Below, piece by piece: positions 20,431 through 32,950 of a stretch of DNA of 64,000 bases. The notes under the pieces are model-generated. The model was given only the letters and a program-made list of their open reading frames with translations. It had not been told where the DNA came from and made no database searches. The stretch comes from Panax quinquefolius (taxonomy: Eukaryota > Streptophyta > Magnoliopsida > Apiales > Araliaceae). The stretch lies in NCBI GenBank assembly GCA_020205615.1, contig CM035170.1, positions 58,294,486 through 58,358,485 of the forward strand, read 5' to 3'. The translations under genes and the position numbers were made by a program. Position 1 is the stretch's first letter; each line of letters opens with the position of its first letter.

Positions 20431-21309
20431 ATGCCTCCTAGAAGAAGACAACCACGTCAACAACCACCTCCTGAGGGGTCTACTAACAATAATAACGAGG
20501 CCAACGTTAACCTGGTTCAGTAGTTGGTAACTTTGTTGACGGGAGCACTTTCGAGTCAATCGAAACTCAAGTCACGACCTTCAAGGAATTCAAAGTGGTT
20601 GACCGCCAGAGTTTCAAGGGTCTTTGAATCCAGTTAAAGCCCAAACCTGGATCATGGAAATGGAGAAGGTGTTTGATGTTGCTAGAGTTAACAAAGATCA
20701 GAAGACTGCGTTCGCAAAGTTCATGCTAAAGTTTGGAGCTAGCTACTGGTGGCAGGAAAATAAGTTTCATGGGGGACAGGGAGTGATAGCGTGGGATAGA
20801 TTTAAGGAGATGTTTTTCGAAATATACTTTCCAGTGAGTTCTCGAAATCAGCTGGAGGTGCAATTTATGGAGCTGAAACAAGGAACCATGACGGTGCCAG
20901 AATATGCTACGAAGTAAAACGAGTTGGCTAGATTTGCCACTTATCAAGTCAATACCAACGAGCGTAAGGCGAGAAGGTTCGAACAAGGATTGAAACCCTA
21001 GTTGTAAAGCAAGGTTTCGATGTTTTAGTTAAATACATTTGCGGCTGTACTGGAAAATGCAATTATCGCGGAAGGTGGAAACGATGCCTTGACCAAGTAC
21101 AATCAAGAACAGAATAATAAGGCTGGTGGAAGCAATAATGGAAGTAACAATCAGAAGAGGAAGTGGAACGAGAATTCGACTATGGGAGAACAGCAGGGAA
21201 ATCAACATAAGAAAAAGTTTGAAGCTTGTGCTACGTGTGGAAAGAACCACACTGGGGTGTGTTCAAAGGGAAAGCGAGTGTGTTATCATTACTACTCTTT
21301 ATATCAGTG
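20431..21309 (+). pseudogene. Tekay-2 gag
   Basis: ATG at 20431 starts MPPRRRQPRQQPP, the same opening as Tekay-3 gag (49241). A TAG stop follows after 30 codons. The retrotransposon gag domain is at 20630-20990 (AQTWIMEMEKVFDVARVNKD, SYWWQENK, FKEMFFEIYFPVSSRNQLEV, MELKQGTMTVPEYATK, a stop, then NELARFATYQV). A further frame holds a basic N/Q-rich region and one zinc knuckle, CATCGKNHTGVC (about 21226-21261). Shortly after it the sequence jumps into LTR sequence (21310), so protease and most of pol are deleted. Confidence 0.75.
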
Positions 21310-21670
21310 AGCAATTGTTTGCTCACTCTTGCAATTAACACTACAGCTAAAGTTAAAAAAGTCGATGAGCCATCTACTAGCAAAGGAAAGGGCAAGATGT
21401 CCAAGTGATGAAGATTTATTGAATTTATTTAAATGATTTATGTTATAAAACTTAATTTATGTTTTGATGTTTTCCACAGACTTATGTAATAATTTAATGT
21501 TAGATTACCTGGGATTGTTTTTATTGATGTAACCCTTTAATGAGGAATATTATTGCTTTAGTTATTAAAGTTATGCTTTATCCTTTATTATGGGTAGAAA
21601 AATGTAATTATTTTGGATAGTGAGCACCAAATCTTGTGGGAATGGAGTACCCGAATTTGGGGGTGTCACA
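21310..21670 (+). repeat. Family-2 LTR, 3' end fragment
   Basis: From GTGAGCAATTGTTTGCTCAC to the terminal GGGGGTGTCACA it matches the 3' end of the family-2 LTR at 42780-43144 in order and content (GCTAAAGTTRARAARGT, ACTAGYAAAGGRAARGGCAA, TGTAACCCTTTAATG, GGACA/GATA...GAACACCAAATC). It is joined directly to gag, which indicates an internal deletion between gag and the 3' LTR. Confidence 0.7.
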
Positions 21671-22805
21671 TTAGTTATCACATTACAATTACATATAAAC
21701 ACAGTTCATCCATTTATACATCAAAAGTTCATCAACAGTTGCATTGTAGAGAGTTTGAAAACCAATTTTGTTTTGCCATGAAACTCAAGAACAATAGTCC
21801 TTCAATTAAATCTCATATTCCTAATTTAATTCTACATATAACACTTATAATCATTTAAATAACAACTTCTATTCTCACAAATAATCAACCAAAAACTCAA
21901 TTACAGATAATCTTTAAAAAATAAAAACCATAACTTTAAACTAAAAATTAGACCTTTGATTATTAGTGCGAATGATAGAGACACCTATTTGATTCTCCAA
22001 TTCTCTTCTTCAACCTCACAACCTCTCAATTTCACTCCAAGTTCCCTTTCAAAATAATGTTCTCTCTCAAATTTCTCTAGAGTTCTCTCTCTTTTCTTTC
22101 TCTGCTATTTCTAACTCTTAGGCTTAGAAATAATGTACGTAACTTACACCCATATAACTAATACACAATAAAAAAAAATTGATAAAACATAATATCTCTA
22201 TTTAATTCCTTTGTCAATTATTTTTTAAAAAAATTCAAAAGCCATTAAGGCTTGTTTGGCAAAAACCAATTTAAAATTAAAGACTTAAAATCCTTAAGCC
22301 TTGTTTAGAAAAACTGAACTAAAACTCTTTTAATTTATTTTAATAAATCACTTGCTATATGGTTTAATGGTCACACTTTATTTAGTTAAATTCCAATATT
22401 TTAATTAATCATTTAAGATTATAATTTTACTTATCAAATCATTAAATCTCTAATTTTATTAAATTAAATTAAAACATAATTATTCAACAATTCATTTATT
22501 CATTACTAACTTTCTCTAATTTAAATATTAAATTAAATTAGAATATTACCATTATATAATATGATAATTAGTTAAAAACTCATTTAATTTAATTAACTTA
22601 TTAAATTAAAACTTCAACCCACAAAATTATCAAACATCAACTTAATTAATATATTACACTTAATTAAGTTAATCCACAATTATTCATGAATTATTTATTT
22701 AACTAATAAATAATCAAATCAATCAAATATTTATTTAACAATAAACACATCCACTAAAATATTTATTTAATTTAATAAATATTTTAAATTACATACAAAA
22801 TTTCT
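21671..22805. other. Orphan AT-rich segment inside Tekay-2
   Basis: Very AT-rich, no ORF with recognisable similarity. It separates the family-2 LTR end from integrase sequence. A short pyrimidine-rich part (CTCTCTC, 22060-22105) stands out. It could be the remnant of another inserted element or flanking DNA between two Tekay-2 copies. Confidence 0.4.
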
Positions 22806-23449
22806 AGATCGCTACAAAGCGAGCATTGGCATGCCACCTTATGAAGCATTGTACGACAGAAATGTAAGAACTCAATTGTATTGGGATGAAGTTAGTGAAC
22901 GTCAACTGTTAGGACGAGAACTTGTACAGCAAACCGCTTAGGTTGTCAAAATCATCAGAACACGGTTGGTAGCTGCTCAAGATAGGCAGAAAAAATATGT
23001 TGATCAACATCGATAAAATCGCGAATTTGATGTTGAAGTTTCGTTTTTCTAAAAGTCTCTCCTTGGAATGGAAAGATTTGATTTGTAAGAAAGAAAAGCT
23101 AAGCCCAAGGTTTATTGGACCCTTTGAGGTGTTGCGAAGAGTAAGGGAAGTGGCTTACGAGGTAGCTCTACCTCCAGAATTGGAACATGTTCACAATGTT
23201 TTTCATGTCTCGGTGTTACGACCGTATAAACTCGATTACAATCATGTGATCGAGTACGAACAATTACAATTTGATAAAGATTTGTCTTACAAGGAAATTC
23301 CTATCCAGATAGTTGACAGAAAAAAACAAGTGCTTAGGAATAAAATGATACCTTCTGTGAAGGTGATATGGAAGAACCACGATGTCGAGGAAACTGCGTG
23401 GGAACTCGAAGACAAGATGATGAAAAATTATCCTGAGTTATTTATTTGA
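22806..23449 (+). pseudogene. Tekay-2 integrase C-terminus and chromodomain
   Basis: 22807-22940 encodes the integrase tail RYKASIGMPPYEALYDRN, YWDEVSERQLLGRELVQQT, ending in a stop. 22997-23449 is open for 150 codons: [56 protein letters not shown], followed by a chromodomain ([38 protein letters not shown]). The chromodomain would direct integration towards modified chromatin. This is the best-preserved chromodomain of the window, ending at a TGA 47 bases before the 3' LTR. The catalytic core of the integrase is missing. Confidence 0.85.
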
Positions 23450-23479
23450 TATGTGTCTTCGAATATGGGGACAGACTCC

Positions 23480-23496
23480 TTGTAAGGAGGGAAGAA
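23480..23496 (+). other. Polypurine tract of Tekay-2
   Basis: GTAAGGAGGGAAGAA lies directly before TGTGATGAATG, the family-2 LTR start. Confidence 0.7.
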
Positions 23497-25104
23497 TGTG
23501 ATGAATGAATTGTTTGCGTTGTGATTCTGAGGATAGAATTCTTGTAAAGAGAGAAGGAAGAAGAGAAGATTCTCTGTGAGTTTGAGAATTTAGAAGAATG
23601 AGGAAGATTAACAAGCCTCTGTTATCTCCTAGCTAACCAAAACATAAGCAATCAAAGGTATAATTTTAGTTTTTATAATTTTTAGTTTGTGTTTTATTTA
23701 AAAATTCTTTGTAATTTATTTTAATGAATAATTGTTGAAGATATGGTTAATATGTGTATATAAATTGTTTTTATGTGGTTTATATATGATTTAGAGTTGA
23801 TTAATCCATCAAAACATGATATATATGAAGAAATTATGTTTACAGAGAAATACAGCGACGTATATATGATATTGCTTATTTTGGAATCAAAATTTATGTT
23901 TAATTCATGTTATAATGAGTAAATTGATTTCTGATTGTGTAAATACGTGAAGAAAGAAAAATAATGAATTTTAAACGGATTATTTTGGTTGAAAAATGAA
24001 TTCACAGTTATTAATGTAGCTACGAGTATTTAAAAGTGAAGAAATAGCAAAAATAATAAAATTTAAAGGTATTAATTTGTTGTTTATGTTGTTTATATGG
24101 TTAGAAACATGTTAGAAACATTATTTTATGTTTCTGTAAAGTTTATGCGTATTATATGTGCTATATTTGTTGTTAGAAAGAAGTTTTTAGGCCAATTTGT
24201 CTTTATTTTGTGTTCCTCGCGAACACTATCTCTGCGAAAAACTCATCAAAGCGCCATGATGCTTGTTACGTGAAGAAACGTTAATACCAATGCCACCTCA
24301 CGTGGACGAATACAGAATGCAATGCAATGCCGGTTCTATAAGTAAATGTAAGCAATGACTACAATACGAGAAAGTCATTATGCGTTTATTTCATCGTCTT
24401 TATGTTTGGCGGCACCAATTTGATACCACGTCACGGCCCTCGATTCAAATTAGGTATTTAGGCGTCGCTTAGCGATTTAGCCCGAAATTTGATTTTTAAT
24501 ATACAATTCTATAATTGTTAATATATAGTGACTATAAAATGTGATTAATCATATTGTGGTGTTTCTATAATACCAAATATGAAAATTATTATTAGTTATG
24601 TGATAACTGAAAATTGGTGTTAATAAATGAGAAGTGTGGATTAAACATGTGGTTAAACCTAAGACTAAGAGTTATAAATGAAATAGATATTCAGTTATGT
24701 ACCATGATCATGTGGTAACTAATTATGTCATGATGACATATGTATAGGATATTTGGGAACGTGAGTTATAACTGTTTAGCTTACACGCAAGGCAAGTTTT
24801 CAAACCTTACTTTTATTTTAAGCAAGTTCTTAATTTCTGTTGAGTAAACTTTTAACTTTGTTTCCTTGTTGGAAATTGTAATCTTAGCTTACCATCTTGT
24901 TCAAGCAAGGTTTATTATAGTTTTTCAATGCTTTGAACTTTATTCTTAAAGCATGAATTTGTTGTTTTACAATATTCATTTATGGTTCATAACCACTCTG
25001 TAATACGTTGTTGTTAAACCTTAACATTATCATTAAACTGTTGATTCGACTAATCCTTAGTTGATGTACGTTGAACTCTAAATTGCCCTTGAAACTTATC
25101 CAAA
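23497..25104 (+). repeat. Family-2 LTR, 5' part (3' LTR of Tekay-2)
   Basis: Starts TGTGATGAATGAATTG after a polypurine tract and a chromodomain. It runs about 1.6 kb before family-1 LTR sequence takes over near 25105. The continuation, ending TGTCACA, is at 42493-43144, so the LTR is about 2.26 kb without the insertion. The left junction is approximate because the inserted family-1 copy lacks its own 5' end. Confidence 0.65.
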
Positions 25105-26097
25105 CCAACCTTTCTTTCGTTTGGTCGGGCAATATTCTTTTTGTCAGAGAATATTCGTACGAAGACACAATCATTGGTGGACCCCACAACGGAATGACTG
25201 TCGGATATAAAAAGCAACAGAAATAACTTTTTTATAAAAATAACGACAAAACTTTTACCGTTAAACTGCTGAAATACCCGGTGATAAAAGTACAATAATA
25301 CGCATGGTTGCACAGTAACACGCGGTATTGTACAATATCTCTGATTATTGATGTTTACTTAAGAAGTCACTCAGTCCATTTAATAATTTTCACAATAGTT
25401 GTTGCATAATATCTTATATTATTGATTCAATTATTGTCACAGTATCATCTACACAATATTTTATATTATTAAATCAATAATTGAGACGACACAATTATTC
25501 ATATTATTATTTGCATTATTGACAATGTCTAGAAAGTTCTGTCGAGGAAAGGGGTTAGGTTATTTAATTGTGCGCCAATAAGGAGAAGTCCTTATTGGAA
25601 AGCCTCTCTTTCCTGGGAATGATCTCGTTGTCAATATTGTGAGTTATAATATTAATGATGAATAATTGTTAAAAGATTAAAAATGTATTTATTGAATATA
25701 AGTAATTTGTGATAAATATTTATTCAATTTTTGATATAAATAAAGGGGTTTGTCAAGAAATATTTGTTGTAAGTTTGGCTTATTACATGGACCCCTACTT
25801 ACTCATTTCTCAAAATCGTCGGTAAAAAGTTGTCTCAATTTTGTTTTATTATTATTATAATAGTAATAAAACAAAAAACTTTTTCTACAAAACAGAATAC
25901 TTTTTATATTATATATAAAGTTATTTGTTTTATTAGATTATAAATAAAATATATTATATTAATATAAAGTTTGTTTTATTAGAATATTTTATTGCACAGT
26001 AATGAATAGTAAAAATCAGAAAAATTCGCCGAACGCCCGTGAAATTTTTTCTTCTGTTCACCCGTTATTATATTCAAATAGTGTCATGTCATTGTCC

Positions 26098-26104
26098 TAT
26101 AAAT
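26098..26104 (+). promoter_or_regulatory. Probable LTR TATA box (copy B)
   Basis: CCTATAAAT in the position equivalent to the TATA box of other family-1 LTRs. Confidence 0.4.
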
Positions 26105-26270
26105 GTGATGCTTAGTTAAGAAATGAAAATACACAAGAATCAGAGAATTCTTCGTCTATAATATTGTGCGTATTTCTTTCTAGTATAAGAATACTTTGAG
26201 TGTAGCAATCAGTGCAAGTTTTTCTCAAGAATATCTCCACTATACCAGTCAGATTTACTCTCCTACTAAG

Positions 26271-26520
26271 GTAAGGGGTATTATTTATTTCATATTCGTA
26301 AGAGATATTATTTTTCGTATTCGTAAAGAATATTATTTTCGTTCAATATTCATAAGGAATATTATTTTCGTTCAATATTCGTAAGGGATATTATTTTCGT
26401 TAAATATTCGTAAGGGATATTATTTTCGTTCAATATTCGTAAGGGGTATTATTTATTTCATATTCGTAAGAGAATATTATTTTTCGTATTCGTAAGGGAT
26501 ATTATTTTCGTTCAATATTA
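26271..26520 (+). repeat. Minisatellite of about 31 bp in LTR copy B
   Basis: Eight or so units of the form ATATTCGTAAGGGATATTAT followed by TTTCGTTCA, with variants (AAGAGA, AAAGAA). It lies downstream of the TATA box, and the same position in copy A has no such array. Confidence 0.75.
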
Positions 26521-28029
26521 AGTAAGAAATAATTTTTTTATACTTTATAGTATGTAAGTAATATTATTTCGTTTTATATTCCTAAATCTACACTTACTTT
26601 GATAAGTATTGTTTCTATAATCCTTGAAATTAATAGAATATCATTGAGTTTTGCGCTTCATCTAGTATTGTTTCATTGAAATATTGGTCTGAACTTTCTT
26701 AATAAATTTCAATATTTTCATTCGGGGTACTATTCACGACAAAATTAGTTTCTTTTCTGTCCAAATTATTTTTGATACATGAATATCATTCTTGAATTTT
26801 ACTCCACAATTATTTATCATGTTGACAATTTGAACATTCTTGAACTCTGGATAAATTGAATTATAAATCTCTAATATTTATCCTTGATCTCACTTGATTA
26901 ATTCCTTATATCATTGTCATCATCATCATGCTTATATTATGGTGAAAGTCATCTTTGGCTCGTTGTGACGCCCCCAAAATAGGTATACATCACCTATTCT
27001 GAGTCGTCAAATACATGGTACAGAATACAAATACAACTTAATTATATAACTCGTAATGGTATAACGCATTTACAAAACATAAGTCGTGAGTTTTAATACA
27101 AATAGTGTCGTCTGCACAATATATAAACTCAAATTCAATATTATTACATTTATTTTCCACTATTTCACTTTGAATAGTGAGGACTACTAATCTTATCATC
27201 ACGTTAAGTCACTCCGCTCCCCGACTAGTCCACTTTCGTTCTCATTTCCTAAAGAGAACAATAAAAGTAAAAGGGTGAGCTCAACTAGCCCAATGAGGAA
27301 ATATTATGACTAAGATAATCCGAGAATATATTATCGTTAGCCTTCAACAGTGTTAAACTGATACAATATAACAACCATCAACTTTAAGCTGCGGTGAACA
27401 AGCAATCCATTAAAAGAGTCAAGTAGTGAATAAAATCTACTATCTTTTATGATTTAGAAGGTTTTCATCACTTCTATCACTGGACTCGACAATAAATAAT
27501 CTACATCATCATCGAATCACCCCTCGCTACTGGCCAAGGATATTCTTTAGTATCACGACCATAATTATCCATGCACTACGGGCCAAGAATATTTGTGTAT
27601 TTAATAATGGTCATGATCATGCCAACAATCGGCCCATCAATGCTCTGCGGGCCAATGAGGACTTTTTCCACATCATTTGTAACATTACGGTCATGATTAC
27701 AAGAATAATCCTCGGTCATAATCATACCAAGTCCATCTATGCACTATAAGCCGCAGATGACTTTTAACAAAATATAAACATGAGGATGATGACAATGATA
27801 TAAGAATTCAATAAAAACAAGTTCAAGAATTAATTAATCCAGGAACTAATAACAACCAAATTGTCAACATGATACTACTTTATAGAGTAAAATTCAAGAA
27901 TGCTCAGAAGAATATTTCCATGAAAAGATACTTAGATGAAGCACAAATATCAAGGATATTCCACTAATTTCATGGAGTATAGAAGTCAAAACTTTAACCA
28001 ACCGAGTATAATAAGGAATGGAATAACAA

Positions 28030-28390
28030 AAGAAATCACCGAGGCATGCGATGAAGCAGACAGCAAAGTTATTCCAACGAAATAATAAATAACGGAATCG
28101 GTTCGGCGAAAACGCATGCATGTGATATTCCAATAAAATAATAAAGATTTTAATCGGTCCCATGGAAACGCAAGCGCCTGACGAGGATATTCCAACGGAA
28201 TAATAAAGACGAATCAGTCCGGCGTAAAAACGCAAAAGACGAGATATTCCAACGTAATAATAAAGATTTTAATCAGTCCGCAGTAAAAACGCATGAGCAT
28301 GGATATTCCAATAGAATAATAAAAACTTTTAACTAGTCCCACAGAATGCATGAAAGGGATGTTCTAACGAGAATGATAAAGAATGGAACA
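28030..28390. repeat. Short tandem repeat in LTR copy C
   Basis: Five or six degenerate units of about 60-70 bp, each with GATATTCCAACGGAATAATA, then AATCRGTCC and AAAACGCA. It lies between the TATA box (minus strand) and the LTR 3' end. Like the array in copy B, it is specific to this copy. Confidence 0.7.
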
Positions 28391-28633
28391 ATGTAAGAAT
28401 TTCACCAAGTATAGGGTAGCCACAGATACAAAGTTATTCAATGTAATAATAAAGAATGGAATAATGAAGTTCATTCATGGATAAGAAAGAAATAATACTC
28501 CTACCTTAGAAAAAGCTGGATACTTAGAATAGTGAGGTAGTGAGACTTCTCTTCTTCTTTCTATAATTTCTCTCTATAATAATCGCTCTAAAGCTTTTGT
28601 GAATTGGTGAGAAATGAAGGAAGAATGAGCTTC

Positions 28634-28641
28634 TATTTATA
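28634..28641 (-). promoter_or_regulatory. Probable LTR TATA box (copy C)
   Basis: Minus-strand TATAAATA within CTATAAATAGAAGC, in the middle of the LTR. Confidence 0.45.
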
Positions 28642-29990
28642 GAAAAATATAGTTTCGATAATTGCACGTTTTGGGGCTCAAAAATTACAATCTGATACCT
28701 CCAATTTTTCCTTTATTTTTAATTTAGTCATGGAAGTATTATCAAACTTGCACCACCTCCCCTAATAGTAAATAATGTGATTCAATAGTAAATTATGTGA
28801 ATCAATAGTTCTGAACATGTGCCAATACTGAATTACGAGATAGTACCTCCATTTATACCTCCATTTTTAACTTAGTCATGCAAGTATTATCAATCTTGCA
28901 CCAACTCCCCTAATAGTAACAAGAATGTGAAACAATAGTATACACATGTGAACAAATAGTTATAATCATATGAAATAATAGCAATCAATTGCTCATTTAT
29001 CCTAAGTTAAATACTTCGATTAATCAATATAACCTCCGGACATCAATTATTATCGAAATAATTGTCGATTTTCACTAACACAAATAATTCCAACACAATG
29101 AAACCACTTTTATCAAAAAATATAAATTTTGAAATTTTGAAGTTTGACTTTTCCCAAAAAAAAAAAGTCAATCATTGACTTTTTGACCAAATAGTGAATT
29201 CCTAAAATTTTGTGTTTATAGACTATTTTACTAATTTCATCGTTCCGCACTCAAATATCACATCCGCGTCTCCAAATTCAACTCAACGAACACAACTTCA
29301 ATTTTAATAACATTCATCATTAATATTATAACTCACAATATTTATCAACCGTGTCGCTTCTGTGAAAGAGGGGCTTTCAATAAGGATTTCTCCCTATTGG
29401 GCGCATGATTAGGTGACCAAACCTCTCCTCGATGTAACTTCTGACATTATAAATATTGCAATTTAATAATATGAATAACTTTGTCGTCTCAATTATTGAT
29501 TTAATAAAATAACATATTATGCGGATGATACTATGACAATAATCGAATCAATAATATGAGAGATATGATGCAACAATTCATCAGTAGCAATAATTGAGTA
29601 TAACTGGTGACTTCTTCACGTGAGGCATCAATAATCAATACCGTATCTACTACTATGCAATCACGCCAGATTCTTTGTACTTTTACTACCGGGTAGTTCA
29701 ACAGTTAACGGTAAAACTTCCGCCGTTATTTTCATAAAGTATTTTTTTGTCGCTTTCTCGATCCGATGATAATTCCGTTAATGGGGTCCACCAATAATTG
29801 TGTCGTTGTACGAATATTCCCTGTTAAAATGAATATTCCCCGACCAATCGAATATTATATAACAACTTACGTACTTTGCAAAATTTATAAATATTACCCA
29901 CAACTATAACATTATATCAAATCCACACCATAATATTCAAAAAATATTTTGAGAAAATTTAATCTTTATTCAAAAAGTTGGGGTCTTACA

Positions 29991-30157
29991 ACCGTAGTGA
30001 ATAGATGGACTATTAATTGGTATGATTATGACCAAGAATTGTGTATTGGTATAATCATGACCTGTAATGTTACAGACAAATGATGTGGTGAAAGTTCTTT
30101 TTTGGCCCGTAGTGCATAGATGGACAGTTGTTTGGCATGATCATGACCATTGGTGAT
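29991..30157 (+). repeat. Family-1 LTR copy B, second segment
   Basis: Continues copy B after the solo LTR. It holds two units of the GGCCCGTAGTGCATAGATGG repeat seen in other family-1 LTRs, and ends at the GTGAT target site of Athila-2. Confidence 0.7.
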
Positions 30158-31732
30158 TGTTGCCTCTTTTTTAGCTATAACAATAGAGCTCTAACTCATG
30201 CAAGTATACATGCGTCAACAAGTAATACAAAGTAAGTCGAGTTTCGATCCACAGGGAAAGTTGTCTTATTTAAACAACTATGCATCAATTAAATCACTAT
30301 ATTTTATACGTTTAAACTAATTATTATAATTGTGAATTACTCTAATTGCAAATAACGACTAAATAAAGAATAATAAGGTAATGAATCAAATCAGGAAATA
30401 ATGGGATCCTAACTTCATTTAATACTTCATCTAATTACCACCATCATGCAAGAATTGTTCACGTACCACAGGAAAGTAGCCAAGGATACTAATATAGACA
30501 TAGCCATTTTTCAATGTACTATAACCTACTTACACAGTATCCACATGCGATAGACACCATGTAATCATAAATATAACCAAAATCACTATATGTCTATGCA
30601 AAATTGCAACCATATTGAATTTAAGCACAAGCCCTTATTTTAACTCATACGGTGAAACAGTATATGTCTATCTGGTTCACGAAATACAAAGCTATGCAAA
30701 ACAGCCCCATATACGCATGCTATCATGATTACAATCCATACTCGCATGTTATTTTTCAATTCCATACAAGTACTAAAACGAATGGTGATCAAGCATTCAT
30801 GCATGCAAAACAACTATGATAGAAATTCCTTATGATATGTAAAATAGTCCAACAGTCAAGCATGCAACTAAACTACATATAAAAATCCGTTAGAATCCCA
30901 TAATGGAGTTTAGCTCATGACTGAACCAAAAGCCATTATGGGATCAAAGCAATACATAGACAATAAATAAATAATTGAAAGATAAGGGATAGAATCGATC
31001 AAACCCAATTGTTGATTATAATCCAATAGTAACGTTTAATTCCACATTAAAATCCAACAAAGAATAATAGTTTTCCAAGTGATTGAAATCCAACAAAAGA
31101 AGTAGAAAAATATTAAGATTATGCTTCGTTCTCCAATGGAACTCTCTCAAAGTGTAAACCCTAGTTCCCAGTATGAAAAACACGTAAAACTACTCAATGA
31201 TGCGTCTGACACAAGTCAGAATTGTTTTTAATTAATTACAACCCTTAAAATTAAAAATTAAAATAAAATAGCTCAGCAGCATCAGTCATCGCACGCAGCT
31301 GTGCGCTCCTCCTTAGTATTTCTCGCGCGGGCGCGCGTGTGTCAAGTCTGTGTAATCCGAATGATCGCTAGCGCGCAAGTGTTCAACATTGTGTAGTAGC
31401 ATGCATGCCATGCGACTTGCAGAAACTTGAATTTTGGTTCTGCTGCTACTACTGATTTGTTCTGCTGCTCATTCCTTTCATGCTGCTCATTCTTCTGTAC
31501 CCATGCTTAGTCTCCTTGCTCCACTTTATCCTCATGTTGTGCCTTCATTGATCACATGCCACTCACCATCACCAACTTATGTCATATCTTGCACTTTTAC
31601 ACCAAAGGAGTTCTCAGTACATGCAATGCAAAATAACATGAAATGCAACTAAAATCACACTAAAATGTACTTGAGATGGACATAGTTCGCGTGAATTGAT
31701 ATCCAATAAGTAGGTATAAAACCCACTTATCA
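30158..31732 (-). repeat. 3' LTR of Athila-2
   Basis: 1575 bp. The minus strand starts TGATAAGTGGGTTTTATACC and ends AAAAAAGAGGCAACA. It pairs with 40300-41883. Near 31283-31370 it has three GC-rich palindromes (for example CGCGCGGGCGCGCG) in an otherwise AT-rich LTR. Confidence 0.9.
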
Positions 31733-31750
31733 AATACCCCCAAACTTGAA
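31733..31750 (-). other. Polypurine tract of Athila-2
   Basis: The minus strand reads TTCAAGTTTGGGGGTATT immediately before the LTR. It is the same kind of tract as in Athila-1 (2380-2395). Confidence 0.8.
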
Positions 31751-32950
31751 CTATTGCTTGCCCTCAAGCAATGCATACAACCTAAAACATAGAAAATGCA
31801 ACTACATGCTCTACTACTAAATCATGATGCAAATGAGTCTCATATGGTTCCAGCTATAACAGAATTTCAGTCCAAAAATGCCTCAGTGAATTATCCAGAT
31901 TCAAGAATACAACTTCAAACCAAACTCTCGGCATAATGTCATACACTCAGATAATTCATAAATGCTATAGAGATGTTATGTGTGTGTGTTGTGTTCACCA
32001 AAACTTGAATTAAGCAAAGAATACACATGTTAAATTGCTCAAAACAGAAAATTACAGTCTAAATCAAGACTCATGTATACTTATGCAACAAAGACTTTTC
32101 CAACATATTAAAACAAACTAAGGTTCAACAATGGGCTTAACTGCTTTATTGCTACTCACAAGCTCACAAGGGCAATTTTCGCTCTTTCCCGCGGTGTTTA
32201 TTGCTATTTTTCTTTTCTTTTCTTTTTCACATGACTGTGCAATGCCTCATTCCATTAGGCAAACACTGCTACCCTTAGTGAGTTTTCAACTAACGACTCC
32301 CAGACCATGAAAGACCTTAGGGCGCTAGGTGTTAAGACACCCCTACGGGCATACTTACTCAAGTAGCTAGGGCCCCGAAATAAGACTAGCCACGTTATTG
32401 CTATTTGATTTTTTTTATTTTTTTTATACATAGCATACCCATGTTTTCCCAAAGTTTGAATATCAATGTTTTATACAGTCTAAGTTCACTTTCCACATAT
32501 TCCTCTTTTTAAAACTACATTTTCTATCGAGCAATGCAACATATAATTCTTATACCTACAAGTGATTGTGAACACGACCGTGCAAACCGAAAGCATTTAA
32601 ACATCATTATGAATTTCATTGTGTAAAACATTATATCTCACCTCATGTTATCCAAAATACTCAAAAATCCTTCAAAATTCACTATCATCGTCGGCTAGAC
32701 AAAATTTCCATAAAGCTAGAACTGTGAGACATGCAAACTAAAAATATACTAACACAAGTAATAATAACTAAAACTTAAAAAATTTCTGCAAATTTTATCT
32801 AACACATAAACATACAAAATTTAAACTAAACATGCAACTTTAAAGTAAACATGCAGATACTGTATGCAACTATACTACTACCCCAATACCCCCAAACCTA
32901 TAATATTCAATGTCCTAGTGAATGAAGGAAAAGGGTCAAAGAAAACTCCC
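31751..32950 (-). other. Athila-2 3' UTR
   Basis: No supported gene. It has a second polypurine-like text, TATAGGTTTGGGGGTATTGG (about 32884-32903, minus strand), and the conserved block listed at 32228-32366, with A-rich simple sequence (minus strand) on both sides. Confidence 0.6.
32228..32366 (-). other. Conserved UTR block (Athila-2 copy)
   Basis: Minus-strand counterpart of 1764-1904: CTACTTGAGTAAGTATGCCC, CACCTAGCGCCCTAAGGTCT, GGGAGTCGTTAGTTGAAAAC and GCATTGCACAGTCATG appear in the same order. Surrounding UTR sequence has diverged much further. Confidence 0.65.

Larger units (their letters stand above)
25105..26963 (+). repeat. Family-1 LTR copy B, first segment
   Basis: Plus-strand family-1 LTR lacking its first ~150 bases. 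It shares AATATTCGTACGAAGACACA, GGTGGACCCCACAACGGAAT and the conserved GTCTAGAAAGTT block with copy E (46279-47016). A TATA box is at 26098-26104. It continues at 29991-30157 and 41884-42492, interrupted by a solo LTR and by Athila-2. A minisatellite occupies 26271-26520. Confidence 0.75.
26964..29990 (-). repeat. Family-1 solo LTR (copy C)
   Basis: Minus-strand LTR of 3.03 kb, from TGTAAGACCCCAACTTTTTG (29990) to CTATTTTGGGGGCGTCACA (26964), with no internal region on either side. It interrupts copy B. The flanks CTCGT (26959-26963) and ACCGT (29991-29995) look like a decayed 5-bp duplication of a site related to CCCGT, which occurs in the uninterrupted parallel sequence near 30100. A TATA box is at 28634-28641. 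Confidence 0.8.

Noticed and set aside
31434..31652. Plus-strand 72-codon ORF with hydrophobic start in the Athila-2 LTR
   Set aside because: It is inside an LTR, antisense to the element, and the matching region of the partner LTR (41570-41760) does not keep the frame.
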